64,000 nt of DNA from Telmatobacter sp. DSM 110680. GTDB lineage: Bacteria; Acidobacteriota; Terriglobia; Terriglobales; Acidobacteriaceae. The DNA lies in the NCBI RefSeq assembly GCF_039994875.1, contig NZ_CP121196.1, positions 1,984,001 to 2,048,000 of the forward strand, written 5' to 3'. Below the pieces are notes generated by a model. The model was not told where the DNA came from, ran no database searches, and saw nothing but the letters and a program-made list of their open reading frames with translations. The translations under genes were made by a program, and so were the position numbers. Below are positions 28,008 to 36,804 of the stretch, piece by piece (the stretch's first letter is position 1; the number at the start of each line of letters is the position of its first letter).

Positions 28008-28676
28008 CTACGTGATGCGCGAGGTGGCGATGAGGCGTTCGGAGACGGCTTCTACGATTTGCTCGTGGACTTCGTCGATGCTCAGGTTGCCTTCGATGAG
28101 GACGACGCGGTTGGGTTCGCGCGTTGCTATCTCTTTGTATTTCTCCCAGACGCGTTTAAAGAACTCGCCCTGCTCCGTCTCGAAGCGGTTTTCATCTTTA
28201 CCGGTCTGCGCGACGGTACGTTCGTTGCGATGGCGTGCGCGGGCCAGGCTGGAGTCGAGCGAGGGCAGAAGAAGCAGGGTGAGGTCGGGCTTGAGATCGC
28301 CGCAGACGAGGCGATGCAGATCGAGGACGCGCTGGGAGCCGAGTTCGCGGCCCCCGCCCTGGTAGGCCTCAGTGGAGTCGGTAAAGCGATCACAGAGAAC
28401 CGTGCGGCCGGCGGCAAGCGCGGGTTCGATGACTTCGGCGATGGCCTGGGCACGGTCGGCGAACATGAGTGCCATTTCTGTCATGGAGGCGAGCGGAGTC
28501 GAGCCGGAGTCGAGCAGCAGGGCACGGATGCGATCGCCGGTGGCAGTGCCCCCCGGTTGGCGGGTAATGACGGGATCGAGGCTGCGCTTTTGCATCCACG
28601 CGGCCAAGCGCTTGATTTGCGTGGTTTTGCCGGAGCCATCAAGGCCCTCGAGAGTGATGAACAGTCCGCGCGGCAT
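28008..28676 (-). CDS. tmk: Thymidylate kinase
   Basis: 222 residues. It phosphorylates dTMP to dTDP with ATP. P-loop FITLEGLDGSGKTTQIKRL; DRx motif in VLCDRFTDSTEAYQGGGRELG; LID region PSLDSSLARARHRNERTVAQTG. A Glu-Gly-Leu-Asp P-loop with basic residues towards the LID fits the type II (E. coli-like) kinases. No close partner; the gene encoding delta prime, often adjacent, lies 16 kb away. Confidence 0.93.
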   Translation of the reverse strand: MPRGLFITLEGLDGSGKTTQIKRLAAWMQKRSLDPVITRQPGGTATGDRIRALLLDSGSTPLASMTEMALMFADRAQAIAEVIEPALAAGRTVLCDRFTDSTEAYQGGGRELGSQRVLDLHRLVCGDLKPDLTLLLLPSLDSSLARARHRNERTVAQTGKDENRFETEQGEFFKRVWEKYKEIATREPNRVVLIEGNLSIDEVHEQIVEAVSERLIATSRIT

Positions 28677-28997
28677 GCCGAGAGTCTACCACCCGTATGT
28701 AATGCGACGCGGTGGCGAGGACGGGATGACGATGTTGCTGAATTTGTGTTACAAACAGGAGATTCTCAATTCGAAGTCGGAGTTAGCTCACGGGGCGGAA
28801 TGTGCTCTGCGAGATTTTTCTTCGGTCCTGCAACGGAACATGGTTGCAGCGGACACGGCCCGACCCCTCGACAATCACGCCAGTCGCCGGGGTGCCCGGC
28901 TGACGAAAAATCCCGCACACATCACAAACTGCTACGCACTGAGTACTCGAAGGGTTGGGAAAACTGCGGGTGCTGATCGCGCTCGATTGGAGTATTT
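28677..28997. other. Intergenic region, tmk / outer-membrane protein gene
   Basis: The upstream regions of two divergent genes lie here. An open frame of about 95 codons on the plus strand has no ribosome binding site and no protein-like composition. Nothing else is seen. Confidence 0.35.
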
Positions 28998-29975
28998 GTG
29001 GAGAAGCTCTCTTTGTTAAAAAGGCTCGCTGCCGGCGGCGCCATTGCGGCTACATTATTTGCGGCCGCACGTATCAACGCACAGAACCTAACACTCGAAG
29101 GACAGACTGGCGGGTTTATCACACCGACAGCCTACGTGGTGTACTCCGACAAGGACCATGTGTGGTCGCATCCCGCAATCGGCTATCACTTTGTGAACGC
29201 ATCGAGCGTGATCGGTTACGTGCACACCTTCTCGATTGAAGAGGGCATTGGCAACCGTGCCGAGTTTGGCTATACGCGTAGCGTGCACACCAAGGGCAAT
29301 GATCCAAATTTCAGTGGCCTGTGGGATTTTTCAGGCATGAATATATTCAACGCCAAAGTCGTGGGGATTAAGGACGGGCAGTTCGGGCCGTGGACTCCAG
29401 GCATTGGCGCGGGATTCGTGGTACGGACGGGCGATAAGTTTGTGAGCGGTGCCATCGGTCAGGAACTAGGCGGTCCATTGAAGTCATACACGAATGGCGA
29501 TGTGTACGTTGCGGCGACGAAGACATGGCTGCATCCGCCAGTGCCGTTCTTGTTGAATTTTGGCTTGAAGATGACGAACGCGTCGATCTACGGGCTGGGC
29601 GGGCAGTCCACGCGGTTTATGGGGCGGCTCTTCGGTGGACTCGGTATTCCGATTCCGATTGGACACAACATCGCCGCGGTGCCGGCGATCGGATTCACGC
29701 AGGAGCCTCCGCAGGTAGTGAACCTGAAGTTTCCGGTCCTCTATCCGCCGGGAGCGGGCGCGCATATTCCAACGACCATGGACTATGCGGTGCGCGTCAC
29801 ACAGAAGGAAAATCCGCACTTCGCGTTTGATATAGGCATTGGACATGTCGCTGGTGTCATCGGAGATACGGCGGTGCCAACCGGTCTGCCCCCACCCTAT
29901 CCGCCGATCGTGCTTGTACCGATCGATCTGAAGGCCAACAAGGTTGTGGGAACAGGGCTGAGTTTCCGCTACTAA
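28998..29975 (+). CDS. Predicted outer-membrane protein, DUF3034-like
   Basis: 325 residues, GTG start, with a signal peptide (AAGGAIAATLFAAARINAQ). The rest alternates short amphipathic strands and turns. It ends KVVGTGLSFRY, the terminal aromatic residue expected for an outer-membrane beta-barrel. Blocks such as NRAEFGYTRSVHT and DVYVAATKTWLHPPVPFLLNFGLKMTNASIYGLGG recall the DUF3034 family of unknown function; this link is from memory of the pattern and needs a profile search. A hairpin follows the stop. Confidence 0.65.
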   Translation: MEKLSLLKRLAAGGAIAATLFAAARINAQNLTLEGQTGGFITPTAYVVYSDKDHVWSHPAIGYHFVNASSVIGYVHTFSIEEGIGNRAEFGYTRSVHTKGNDPNFSGLWDFSGMNIFNAKVVGIKDGQFGPWTPGIGAGFVVRTGDKFVSGAIGQELGGPLKSYTNGDVYVAATKTWLHPPVPFLLNFGLKMTNASIYGLGGQSTRFMGRLFGGLGIPIPIGHNIAAVPAIGFTQEPPQVVNLKFPVLYPPGAGAHIPTTMDYAVRVTQKENPHFAFDIGIGHVAGVIGDTAVPTGLPPPYPPIVLVPIDLKANKVVGTGLSFRY

Positions 29976-29991
29976 CTAAGTGGATTCATAA

Positions 29992-30033
29992 CTGCACAGG
30001 GCACACACGCGCTAAGTTGTGTGCCTTGTGCAG
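29992..30033 (+). terminator. Long hairpin after the outer-membrane protein gene
   Basis: A 16-bp stem with one G-T pair (29992-30007 with 30018-30033) and a 10-base loop starts 17 bases after the stop. No T-run follows, so it may end transcription with Rho or protect the 3' end. Confidence 0.6.
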
Positions 30034-30300
30034 TCTATATAGAGCGGTATAACTAAAGTGCCCAAACGGGGTGCAACTTTCCATGGCGCCCTGGGTTTAC
30101 CCATGCGTAGTCTGAATATGCGGCAAGCGGTATTCTTCGTGATCTGGCCTCAAGACCGGGCTGGAGGCAAGAAGCTTTGTGTGTCTGCTTTGAGCTGACA
30201 TTTGAAGGCGCTCGAAGGCCGCGTAAGATCAACATTCCCGATGAGCGGCGAAACATAGGTGCCGCTCACGAGAGGTTTAAAGAAATTTAAGGAGATTCCC
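30034..30300. other. Leader region of the YXWGXW gene
   Basis: Between the hairpin and the next start no gene is seen. AAGGAG lies 7 bases before the ATG at 30301. No regulatory structure was identified by eye. Confidence 0.35.
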
Positions 30301-31293
30301 ATGCAATTACTCCGCAAAGCACGCTGGATGTTTTTAGCACTGCTGCTTTCTCTGGTTCCCGCATCTTCTTTCGCGGGCGTATTGATCAGCGTCGGCATTG
30401 CGCCACCGGTGCTGCCGGTTTACGAACAGCCCCCGTGCCCGCAGCCGGGATGGATGTGGACACCGGGATATTGGGCTTATGGCGATGATGGGTATTATTG
30501 GGTTCCGGGCGCGTGGGTGCCTGCGCCGTATGAAGGCGCATTGTGGACTCCGCCCTACTGGGGCTGGTCTGGTGGCCTGTATGTGTTTCACGGCGGCTAC
30601 TGGGGACCACACGTGGGCTATTACGGCGGCGTGAACTACGGATTTGGGTTCATGGGTGTTGGCTTTGTGGGCGGCATGTGGCGCGGCCATGACTTCGTTT
30701 ACAACACGGCGGTGGTTCACGTGAACAATGTTTACGTGCACAACACCTACATCGATCGCACGGTGGTAGAGCGCAATACGATTGTGAATGAACGTCACGT
30801 CGCCTATAGCGGCGGACCGGGCGGCATCAATCACCAGCCTACCGGCGAAGAGCGGAACGCGATGCACGAGCAACACATCGGTGCGACGCAAGTGCAACAG
30901 CAGCACATGCAGATGGCTCGTTCCGACAGAAGCTTTTACGCCAAGAACAATGGGGGACGTCCGCAGACATTGGCGGCCGAGCGGCCCATGGGCTTCAACA
31001 ACAATCATGGTGCGCAAGGCAATGCACGGCCACAGCAGCAGAGTTCCTTCAACAACAACCGCGGCAACGCAAACGGCGGTGCTATGAGCCGGCCGCAGTT
31101 CCAGAATCAGCCATCGCGGCAGCCGCAGAACCAGATCCAGGAGCGCGGAAATGCGCAACAGCCGCGTGGAAATTATCAACAGCCGCGGAATGAGTCGCGG
31201 CCTGCACCACAGCAGCACGAGCAGTCACGGCCTGCAGCCCAGCCGCGTGAGCAGTCCCGGCCGCAGCACGAAGAGAAGGCGCCGCACAGATAG
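30301..31293 (+). CDS. YXWGXW-repeat surface protein
   Basis: 330 residues in three parts. A signal peptide (WMFLALLLSLVPASSFA) comes first. Next is a Tyr/Trp/Gly-rich domain (residues 35-130) with repeats of the form PGYWAYGDDGYYWVPGAWVP, the YXWGXW pattern found in many envelope proteins. Last is a low-complexity tail rich in Gln, Asn, Pro and Arg (repeated RPQQQ, SRPAPQQ). A VVHVNNVYVHNTYIDRTVVERNT stretch joins the two. It is probably a cell-surface or periplasmic protein; biochemical role unknown. The ATG at 30301 is fixed by AAGGAG. A strong hairpin follows. Confidence 0.8.
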   Translation: MQLLRKARWMFLALLLSLVPASSFAGVLISVGIAPPVLPVYEQPPCPQPGWMWTPGYWAYGDDGYYWVPGAWVPAPYEGALWTPPYWGWSGGLYVFHGGYWGPHVGYYGGVNYGFGFMGVGFVGGMWRGHDFVYNTAVVHVNNVYVHNTYIDRTVVERNTIVNERHVAYSGGPGGINHQPTGEERNAMHEQHIGATQVQQQHMQMARSDRSFYAKNNGGRPQTLAAERPMGFNNNHGAQGNARPQQQSSFNNNRGNANGGAMSRPQFQNQPSRQPQNQIQERGNAQQPRGNYQQPRNESRPAPQQHEQSRPAAQPREQSRPQHEEKAPHR

Positions 31294-31317
31294 TTGAAGT
31301 CTGCGCCTGTTGAAATA

Positions 31318-31353
31318 GCACGAAAGCCCGCGGTATGCCGTGGGCTTTCGTGC
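31318..31353. terminator. Hairpin between YXWGXW gene and recJ (convergent)
   Basis: A 16-bp stem with one G-T pair (31318-31333 with 31338-31353) and a 4-base loop. It lies between two convergent genes and probably terminates both; T-runs are absent. Confidence 0.7.
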
Positions 31354-31366
31354 GTCAGGACAGAGT

Positions 31367-33151
31367 CTAAAGGGTTGCGGGTTGCATTCCGGCGATTTCG
31401 ATTTCTAGGCCGCCGAAGTCGGGATGCAGATTTTCGCGAATGCGGTAGGCGACGTCGATGCGGGACCCCTGAGCGAGACTGAGTTCCGCAGACCGCGCTG
31501 CCATATCCCAGCCAACGGCGCGGGTCGCTGCCGTGCCTTCATCCTGTGCGAGTTCGAGACGCAGATGACGTTCCTTCATCAAGCGAGGGCCGGAGACAAG
31601 GCGGGCACCGCGTGCGACGAAGATGGGCTCCGTATTTCCATGACCCAACGGTTCGAGTTTGGCAAGCCAACCAGCAAGTACCGCTGTGATCTGATGAAGC
31701 GGCAATTCAGCATGGATGGCGATCACGCGCTCCGGCTCGCGCTCTGCCAGGCGTTCGGCAGCACACTTAGCGAGCCGGCGCTTGAGTTCCGGCAGGGCTT
31801 CGGTGGGAAGAGCAAAGCCGACCGCAAATGCATGTCCGCCGAAGCGCGTGAAGAGATCCGCGCATGTCTCGATGGCCTCAAGCAATTGGAATCCGTCGAC
31901 TGAGCGGCCGGAGCCGTAAGCGATGCCGTCTTCAACGCTGATGACGAGGGCAGGTTTCGCGGTCCGTTCGACGACGCGCGATGCAAGAATGCCGATTACG
32001 CCGCGATGCCAGCCATCCCCGTCGACGACGACGAGTCGAGCGGCGGCAAGGTCGGGATCAGTTGCGAGGCGAGCCTCAATCGCGGCGAGCGCGCGAGCTT
32101 CGGTTTCGCGACGGTCGCGATTGAGGCGCTCGAGCTTGTTGGCGAGTTCAACGGCGCGGGCCTGATCACGAGTGCAGAAGAGCTCGATGATTTCCGAGGC
32201 AACGTCCATGCGTCCTGCTGCATTGATACGCGGCGCGAGACGGAAAGCGATGTCAAAGGCTGTGACCGGTTTGGTTGCGGGATCGAGTTGCGCCGCAGTG
32301 AAAAGAGCGCGGAGGCCAGCGCCGACGGGCTTACGGAGTTCGCGAAGGCCGAGCGCGGTAATGACGCGATTTTCGCCGCGCAGAGGAACTGCGTCGGCGA
32401 TGGTGGCGATGGCAGCCATTTTCAAAAAGCTGGGCAGCAACTTGTTGCGAGTACGATCAGCGTCGTCGCGTTCGAGCAATGCCTGCGCGAGCTTGAGTGC
32501 AATGGCTGCGCCGCAGAGGGATTTCTCGGGGTATCCGCACTGATGCTGATTAGGGTTGAGGATGGCGAGAGCGACGGGAACAGCATCATCTGAACGCGAC
32601 AGGTGGTGGTCCGTGATGATGAGGTCCAGGCCGAGGCGCTTCGCCGTCTCTGCTTCCGTGAAGGCGCGCATGCCGGTGTCGACGGTGATGACGAGTCGAA
32701 CGCCATCGGCGAATGCCGATTCGAGGACAGAGGATTGGAGGCCATAGCCCTCGCGCAGACGGTGTGGAACGTGAAAGCGAACTTCGCCGCCGAGCAATTC
32801 GATGGCTGTCTTGAGCAGGACGACAGCGGTGGTGCCGTCAACGTCGTAGTCGCCGTAGAGCAGGATGGGCTCTTTGCTCGCGATGGCCCTCTCAACGCGC
32901 TCTACTGCGGCCTTCATGCCGAGCATGAGTAGCGGATCGTGCAGATGGGATATTTCAGGATTGAGAAATGCGAAGGCTTCGGCGGAGGTGTTGATGCCGC
33001 GTGCGACGAGGAGTTCAGCGAGAACGACGGGAATGTGAGCGGATGCTGCCAGGGCCTGGGCTTCGTGCGGATGTGGATCAGCGATTATCCAGCGCTGGCG
33101 CGGCGACGAAAGAAATGTGGCGCTGTTCGTAGCTGCGCCTGATGCGCTCAC
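31367..33151 (-). CDS. recJ: Single-stranded DNA exonuclease RecJ
   Basis: 594 residues. A 5'-3' exonuclease on single-stranded DNA in recombination and mismatch repair. The DHH domain shows LLYGDYDVDGTTAVVLL, VITVDTGMRAF and LIITDHHLS; the DHHA1 domain has VVVDGDGWHRGVIGILASRVVE and GSGRSVDGFQLLEAI with FGGHAFAVGF. The OB domain forms the C-terminus. The start is GTG at 33151, six bases after the stop of the upstream small acidic gene, so both are in one operon. Confidence 0.94.
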   Translation of the reverse strand: MSASGAATNSATFLSSPRQRWIIADPHPHEAQALAASAHIPVVLAELLVARGINTSAEAFAFLNPEISHLHDPLLMLGMKAAVERVERAIASKEPILLYGDYDVDGTTAVVLLKTAIELLGGEVRFHVPHRLREGYGLQSSVLESAFADGVRLVITVDTGMRAFTEAETAKRLGLDLIITDHHLSRSDDAVPVALAILNPNQHQCGYPEKSLCGAAIALKLAQALLERDDADRTRNKLLPSFLKMAAIATIADAVPLRGENRVITALGLRELRKPVGAGLRALFTAAQLDPATKPVTAFDIAFRLAPRINAAGRMDVASEIIELFCTRDQARAVELANKLERLNRDRRETEARALAAIEARLATDPDLAAARLVVVDGDGWHRGVIGILASRVVERTAKPALVISVEDGIAYGSGRSVDGFQLLEAIETCADLFTRFGGHAFAVGFALPTEALPELKRRLAKCAAERLAEREPERVIAIHAELPLHQITAVLAGWLAKLEPLGHGNTEPIFVARGARLVSGPRLMKERHLRLELAQDEGTAATRAVGWDMAARSAELSLAQGSRIDVAYRIRENLHPDFGGLEIEIAGMQPATL

Positions 33152-33156
33152 CGTGC

Positions 33157-33639
33157 TTATTCGTCCTCTTCATCGTGTTCGTGATCGTGGTCGTCGATGA
33201 TGATGTCGTTGAAGCTTTCAACATCTTCAAGTAGCGACTGAAAACGCTCGTACCACTCGGTGGTGGTTTCGTGAAGGAAGACGATGCCCTGGTAGATGAA
33301 GCCGAGCTGGATATATCCGACCATGCCGGCGTACTTGCGGAGCCACTGTGCTTCGACGAGTTCGGAGGCTTCTTCGTCAGGGAAGTTCATCTCGCCGGCT
33401 TCTTCAATCAGCCGATCGAGTTCTTCGCGCTCAAGGCGCATTTCACTGAAAGTGACAAATGGCGCGCCGACGCGTTTGGCCATCTCGACAAAGTCTTTCC
33501 ATGCGTCAGGATTGTGTTCGCCTTCCCAGACGACGGAGGGAATATCTTCCGTAATGTATCCCGGAAGACGTACGAGTCCGTGACCTTCGATGAAGGCCAC
33601 CATATCGTCTTTCAGCGACAGAAGGTTGTCCGTGCTCAT
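33157..33639 (-). CDS. Acidic hypothetical protein
   Basis: 160 residues, strongly acidic, ending in a D/E/H-rich tail (DDHDHEHDEEDE) that could bind divalent metal. The rest looks like a compact alpha/beta protein (FIEGHGLVRLPGYITEDIPSVVWEGEHNPDAWKDFVEMAKRVGAPFVTF). No family recognised. ATG 33639 was chosen over TTG 33645. The gene directly precedes recJ on the same strand with a 5-bp gap. Confidence 0.7.
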   Translation of the reverse strand: MSTDNLLSLKDDMVAFIEGHGLVRLPGYITEDIPSVVWEGEHNPDAWKDFVEMAKRVGAPFVTFSEMRLEREELDRLIEEAGEMNFPDEEASELVEAQWLRKYAGMVGYIQLGFIYQGIVFLHETTTEWYERFQSLLEDVESFNDIIIDDHDHEHDEEDE

Positions 33640-33744
33640 AGTCAAGCAATCATTCTCTCAGATGGGGAAGGGTTGGGCAGGCGTAAATGTGGAAACTTTG
33701 CGGTCCGCGCCGCCCCTGTAAGCTGGAAGCTGGAGGAGTGAAAC

Positions 33745-34107
33745 TTGCCCCTGTTCGAACGTCATGTTTTTGTCTGCCATAATACCCGTCCTGAAGGCGC
33801 TCCGCGGCCCTCGTGCACCGCTGATGGAAAGAGCGATCTACACACACAACTGCAGCAGTTGAGCAAGGCTGCAGGCCTGGGAAGCGCTGTGCGCATCAAC
33901 AAGTCGGGCTGCCTGGACCAGTGCGAGCACGGCCCGACGGTGGTTGTATATCCAGAGGCCGTTTGGTACGGGCATGTGAAGCCGGAGGATGCCGCTGAGA
34001 TTGTCGAGGAGCACCTGATCAACGGGCGGCCTGTGGAGCGGTTGCGGCTGGCGGATGAGTGCATCAATACCAAGAGCTGTCCTCATCGGCCAATCAGTGG
34101 TCAGTGA
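33745..34107 (+). CDS. Thioredoxin-like [2Fe-2S] ferredoxin
   Basis: 120 residues. The cluster ligands are Cys11, Cys24 (CHNTRPEGAPRPSC), Cys56 and Cys60 (SGCLDQCEHGP), the pattern of thioredoxin-like 2Fe-2S ferredoxins. VVVYPEAVWYGHVKPEDAAEIVEEHL is the family's C-terminal block. An electron carrier; the partner is unknown. Start TTG 33745, supported by GGAGGAG seven bases upstream. It lies divergent from the acidic protein gene. Confidence 0.88.
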   Translation: MPLFERHVFVCHNTRPEGAPRPSCTADGKSDLHTQLQQLSKAAGLGSAVRINKSGCLDQCEHGPTVVVYPEAVWYGHVKPEDAAEIVEEHLINGRPVERLRLADECINTKSCPHRPISGQ

Positions 34108-34180
34108 GCAGCGGCCAGTGATCAGTTCGGCATGTCGGTGTACACCGTGCGGTCTGATGCGGTATCCTGAAGTTTAGCTC

Positions 34181-34459
34181 ATGATTTTTTCTCGCGAATA
34201 CATTGGGTATCTCGCCCGCCGTACGGTCAAGCACCTCATTGATGCCAAGCTGATCACCACCAGCGACTTGAAGGGCACGGAGGCGCGCGTTACAGCTGGG
34301 CTTACGGACGAGCTTGCGCTCGAAGACCGCATCAACGAAGAGGTGCGCGTGATTCTTGAAGCGTATTCCGACGAGATGCGCAAATCCGGCGCGCAATACG
34401 CCGAGATGTTTAAGAAGGTGAAGACCGAGCTAGCGAAGAAATACAAGGCGGTGCTATGA
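34181..34459 (+). CDS. DUF507 family protein (first of pair)
   Basis: 92 residues, all predicted helix: FSREYIGYLARRTVKHLIDAKLI, EDRINEEVRVILEAYSDEMRK, AEMFKKVKTELAKKYKAVL. DUF507 proteins occur in acidobacteria, aquificales and deltaproteobacterial groups, usually as a tandem pair. The function is unknown. The stop overlaps the start of the next DUF507 gene (ATGA), so translation is coupled. Confidence 0.88.
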   Translation: MIFSREYIGYLARRTVKHLIDAKLITTSDLKGTEARVTAGLTDELALEDRINEEVRVILEAYSDEMRKSGAQYAEMFKKVKTELAKKYKAVL

Positions 34460-34731
34460 GAATCAGCCGCGACAAGCTGAACAAGCTGGCTCACACCGTG
34501 GCCGACACGCTGGCCGACATCGACGACGTGGGATTCAATGAGGATCGCAACACGATTCGCCAGGAGGCGCGTAAAGCGCTCGAGAATCTGCTGACGGAAG
34601 AAGCGCGGATCGATGCTGCGGCGCGGCAGAAGATTGCCTCGCAGCGGAAGATCATCATGGAAGGCTCGCAGGAGTGGGAGATCCTCTACCGCAAGTATTA
34701 CAACGACGAAGTGCGGAAACTGGGGATTTGA
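34456..34731 (+). CDS. DUF507 family protein (second of pair)
   Basis: 91 residues, helical, with the same layout as its neighbour: RISRDKLNKLAHTVADTLADIDDVGF, EEARIDAAARQKIASQRK, EWEILYRKYYNDEVRKLGI. It starts inside the stop of the first gene. The two proteins probably form a complex. The tRNA-Glu gene begins 88 bp after the stop. Confidence 0.88.
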   Translation: MRISRDKLNKLAHTVADTLADIDDVGFNEDRNTIRQEARKALENLLTEEARIDAAARQKIASQRKIIMEGSQEWEILYRKYYNDEVRKLGI

Positions 34732-34818
34732 CCGTGGTTTGCGTGTGGCGGCCTTTGGCACGCAGTTGAAATTTTGATAGATTAGTGAGGCAGCTTAATG
34801 GCTGTCCCCTCCAGGTGT

Positions 34819-34893
34819 GGCGCTATCGTCTAGGGGTTAGGACGTGAGATTCTCAATCTTAAAACACGGGTTCGATTCCCGTTAGCGCTACCA
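34819..34893 (+). tRNA. tRNA-Glu (anticodon CTC), CCA encoded
   Basis: A full cloverleaf can be drawn. Acceptor GGCGCTA pairs with TAGCGCT (first pair G-T); the D-arm TCGTCTAGGGGTTAGGAC is typical of glutamate tRNAs. The anticodon stem is TGAGA/TCTTA around loop TTCTCAA, giving CTC. The T-arm is ACGGG TTCGATT CCCGT, followed by discriminator A and CCA. Its last 47 bases (34847-34893) are the left attachment site of a genomic island. Confidence 0.95.
34847..34893 (+). repeat. attL, 47-bp direct repeat (tRNA 3' part)
   Basis: Identical to 52639-52685. It covers the anticodon stem, T-arm, acceptor 3' strand and CCA, so integration keeps the tRNA functional. The flanking bases differ on both sides, fixing the repeat at 47 bp. 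Confidence 0.95.
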
Positions 34894-34906
34894 GTCAAGA
34901 TCAGCT

Positions 34907-34937
34907 AAAGCCCGCTATTTCAGCGGGCTTTGCTTTT
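34907..34937 (+). terminator. Terminator after tRNA-Glu, supplied by the island
   Basis: A perfect 10-bp stem AAAGCCCGCT/AGCGGGCTTT (34907-34916, 34922-34931) with a 5-base loop, followed by TGCTTTTG. It lies just inside the island. Confidence 0.85.
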
Positions 34938-34985
34938 GCTGGAAATGTCTGTTGGCGCTCGCTCGTCGATGTTCGCGGTTGCGGT

Positions 34986-35006
34986 GGTACACAAAATGGT
35001 ACACAG
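34986..35006 (+). promoter_or_regulatory. Left GGTACACA pair, candidate integrase/excisionase arm sites
   Basis: GGTACACA occurs at 34986 and 34998, a 12-base period, 93 bp inside attL. The same pair with the same spacing occurs near the right end (52570, 52582). Arm-type sites of tyrosine integrases have this arrangement. Confidence 0.5.
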
Positions 35007-35329
35007 GGCAGACCCTAGTTCTGAGTCAGGACTCGCGCCGCTCCGATAAAACCAGGGACTTCTCCGAGAGGCAGTTTTTGGTTGTCCAGACCCCGGCTTT
35101 GCGGGAAACCCAACTGACGCCTTGTGCCCTCTCGATCCTTTTGAGATTTTGGGGAGAAAGCGCAGAGCAGGCGCAGAGAATCTTCACGCAGGTTCATGAA
35201 TGCCTGATTCTGCGATCCGCGACTACGATTCGGTATCGGGCTGGGATCTGAACCAGCCGATGGGCCTAGCTCTTCATTACAACGTAAGTGTCACGTCGTC
35301 TCCTGGGGCCAGGAATTAGACTCGGTGGC
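35007..35329. other. Gene-poor left end of island with repeat copy
   Basis: No gene is recognised. Bases 35081-35178 form the left copy of a diverged direct repeat that recurs at 36805-36900, on the other side of the nuclease gene. Confidence 0.5.
35081..35178 (+). repeat. Left copy of ~97-bp diverged direct repeat
   Basis: Shared blocks with 36805-36900 in the same order are GTTGTCC, a TTGCGGGAA...CCCAACT...ACGCCTT region, and an exact 20-mer (35158-35177 equals 36880-36899). Spacing between blocks is conserved within one or two bases. The pair brackets the PIN/nuclease gene. Confidence 0.75.
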
Positions 35330-36655
35330 ATGGCTGACAAGAAGCTCATGGACCCTCTAGTCCGGACGCGAGTGTACCCACATCCAGAGCAGGTATTTGA
35401 CTTTGCTCCCGTAAGCCTCGAAACCGCCCTGAGCGATTGCCTCGTTGCAGTGGACACGAATGTCCTTGTACTGCCATACCTGACAGGACAGCAAAGTCTC
35501 AAAGGAATCAGGCAAACCTATAAGACTTTGGTAGATCAGAATCGACTGAGAATACCAGGACAAGTGGCGCGAGAATTCGCTGACATTCGAGCTGAGAAGC
35601 TGAAGACTCTCTACCAGCAGCTCTCTCAGAAACGCAATGTCACTCTGAAGGTCGGCAAGTATCCGCTTCTCGAGGGCATCGAGCAGTACCACGAGCTTCT
35701 GGAAAAGGAGAAAGACCTCGCAGAGATCATGGAGAGCTATCGTGACCAAGTACGAGAACTGCTGGAAACAGTCGAATCTTGGAAGTGGGACGACCCGGTC
35801 TCCACGATCTACCGCGAATTGTTCAAAGGTCCTGTTGTGGTTGATCCGAAACATGATGAGAAAAAGTTGCTGGAGGAATTGGCCTATCGCCAGGAGAACA
35901 AAATTCCGCCAGGCTACAAAGACGCTAACAACGAGCATTCAGGGGCTGGAGATTTTCTCATTTGGATGGCACTGCTGAAGCTGGGTGAATCTGAGAAAAA
36001 GCATCTGCTTTTCGTGTCTGGTGAGGAAAAGCCCGACTGGTGGTACCGATCTGAAAACCGGTCACTCTATCCCCGGTTTGAGCTTGTAGATGAGTATCGA
36101 AGAGCTTCCGGAGGGCATAGCTTTTTGATGATCGGATTTGCCGATCTTCTGAAGCATTTTGGTGCGACTGACGACGTGATTGCAGAGGTGGAGGAGAAGG
36201 AGCCACTTAGCGCCATACGTGGTTTTGCAGAATACCGAGACACATGGAACGATGTTCCTGCCCCATATGTTCGGCCAACGAAGGATGCGGAGGAGGCAGT
36301 TTATCGATGGCTGATGGGTTCACTCGGCATTTCTAGAGGCGAAATCATCAGACAGTGGGACGGATTCCCCGACCTCGTCGTTTCACACGGCACGATAATC
36401 GAAGGATACGAAATTAAGGATTTGCGTTCAGTAACTGACTACAAGAAAATGATTTCCAATTCTCTGAACGTGATGCTAAATAGCCCAGTCAGCTCAGGTC
36501 TGAACCTTGTTCTTGTATTTGTTGTCGGGGAACAGCGAACGATGCAACCGGTAATCGATCTGGTTGAGGAGTTCAGGACCGCTGCCAGACCCCATTTTAT
36601 GATTCTGATAGGCACAATCGACTCAGAAGGAGTTTTTGTCCCTTACCACGTATGA
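35330..36655 (+). CDS. PIN-like domain fused to PD-(D/E)XK nuclease
   Basis: 441 residues. The N-terminal 270 residues are a PIN-like ribonuclease domain of the DUF4935/PIN_8 kind: CLVAVDTNVLVLPY (Asp42), VAREFADIRAEK, PPGYKDANNEHSGAGDFLIWMALL and LLFVSGEEKPDWW supply the acidic set. A C-terminal domain of about 100 residues begins at EEAVYRWLMGSLGISRGE and carries FPDLVVSHGTIIEGYEIKDL, which fits a PD-(D/E)XK site (Asp348, Glu361, Lys363). Two nuclease folds in one chain suggest a defence or toxin effector. ATG 35330 is preferred to GTG 35288. It stands alone between two copies of a repeat. Target unknown. Confidence 0.75.
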   Translation: MADKKLMDPLVRTRVYPHPEQVFDFAPVSLETALSDCLVAVDTNVLVLPYLTGQQSLKGIRQTYKTLVDQNRLRIPGQVAREFADIRAEKLKTLYQQLSQKRNVTLKVGKYPLLEGIEQYHELLEKEKDLAEIMESYRDQVRELLETVESWKWDDPVSTIYRELFKGPVVVDPKHDEKKLLEELAYRQENKIPPGYKDANNEHSGAGDFLIWMALLKLGESEKKHLLFVSGEEKPDWWYRSENRSLYPRFELVDEYRRASGGHSFLMIGFADLLKHFGATDDVIAEVEEKEPLSAIRGFAEYRDTWNDVPAPYVRPTKDAEEAVYRWLMGSLGISRGEIIRQWDGFPDLVVSHGTIIEGYEIKDLRSVTDYKKMISNSLNVMLNSPVSSGLNLVLVFVVGEQRTMQPVIDLVEEFRTAARPHFMILIGTIDSEGVFVPYHV

Positions 36656-36804
36656 GTCGTACCGAAAGAGTGGTCGATTTCCGAGTACTATTCACCTCGA
36701 TTGTTTGAGCTGACGCTGTCAACGCCTTCAGGTATTTGTACCCATTTGGGATCGGCTTTTTCGACCTGTACGTACAGTACTGGGCGTAATACAAGCCGTA
36801 CTCA

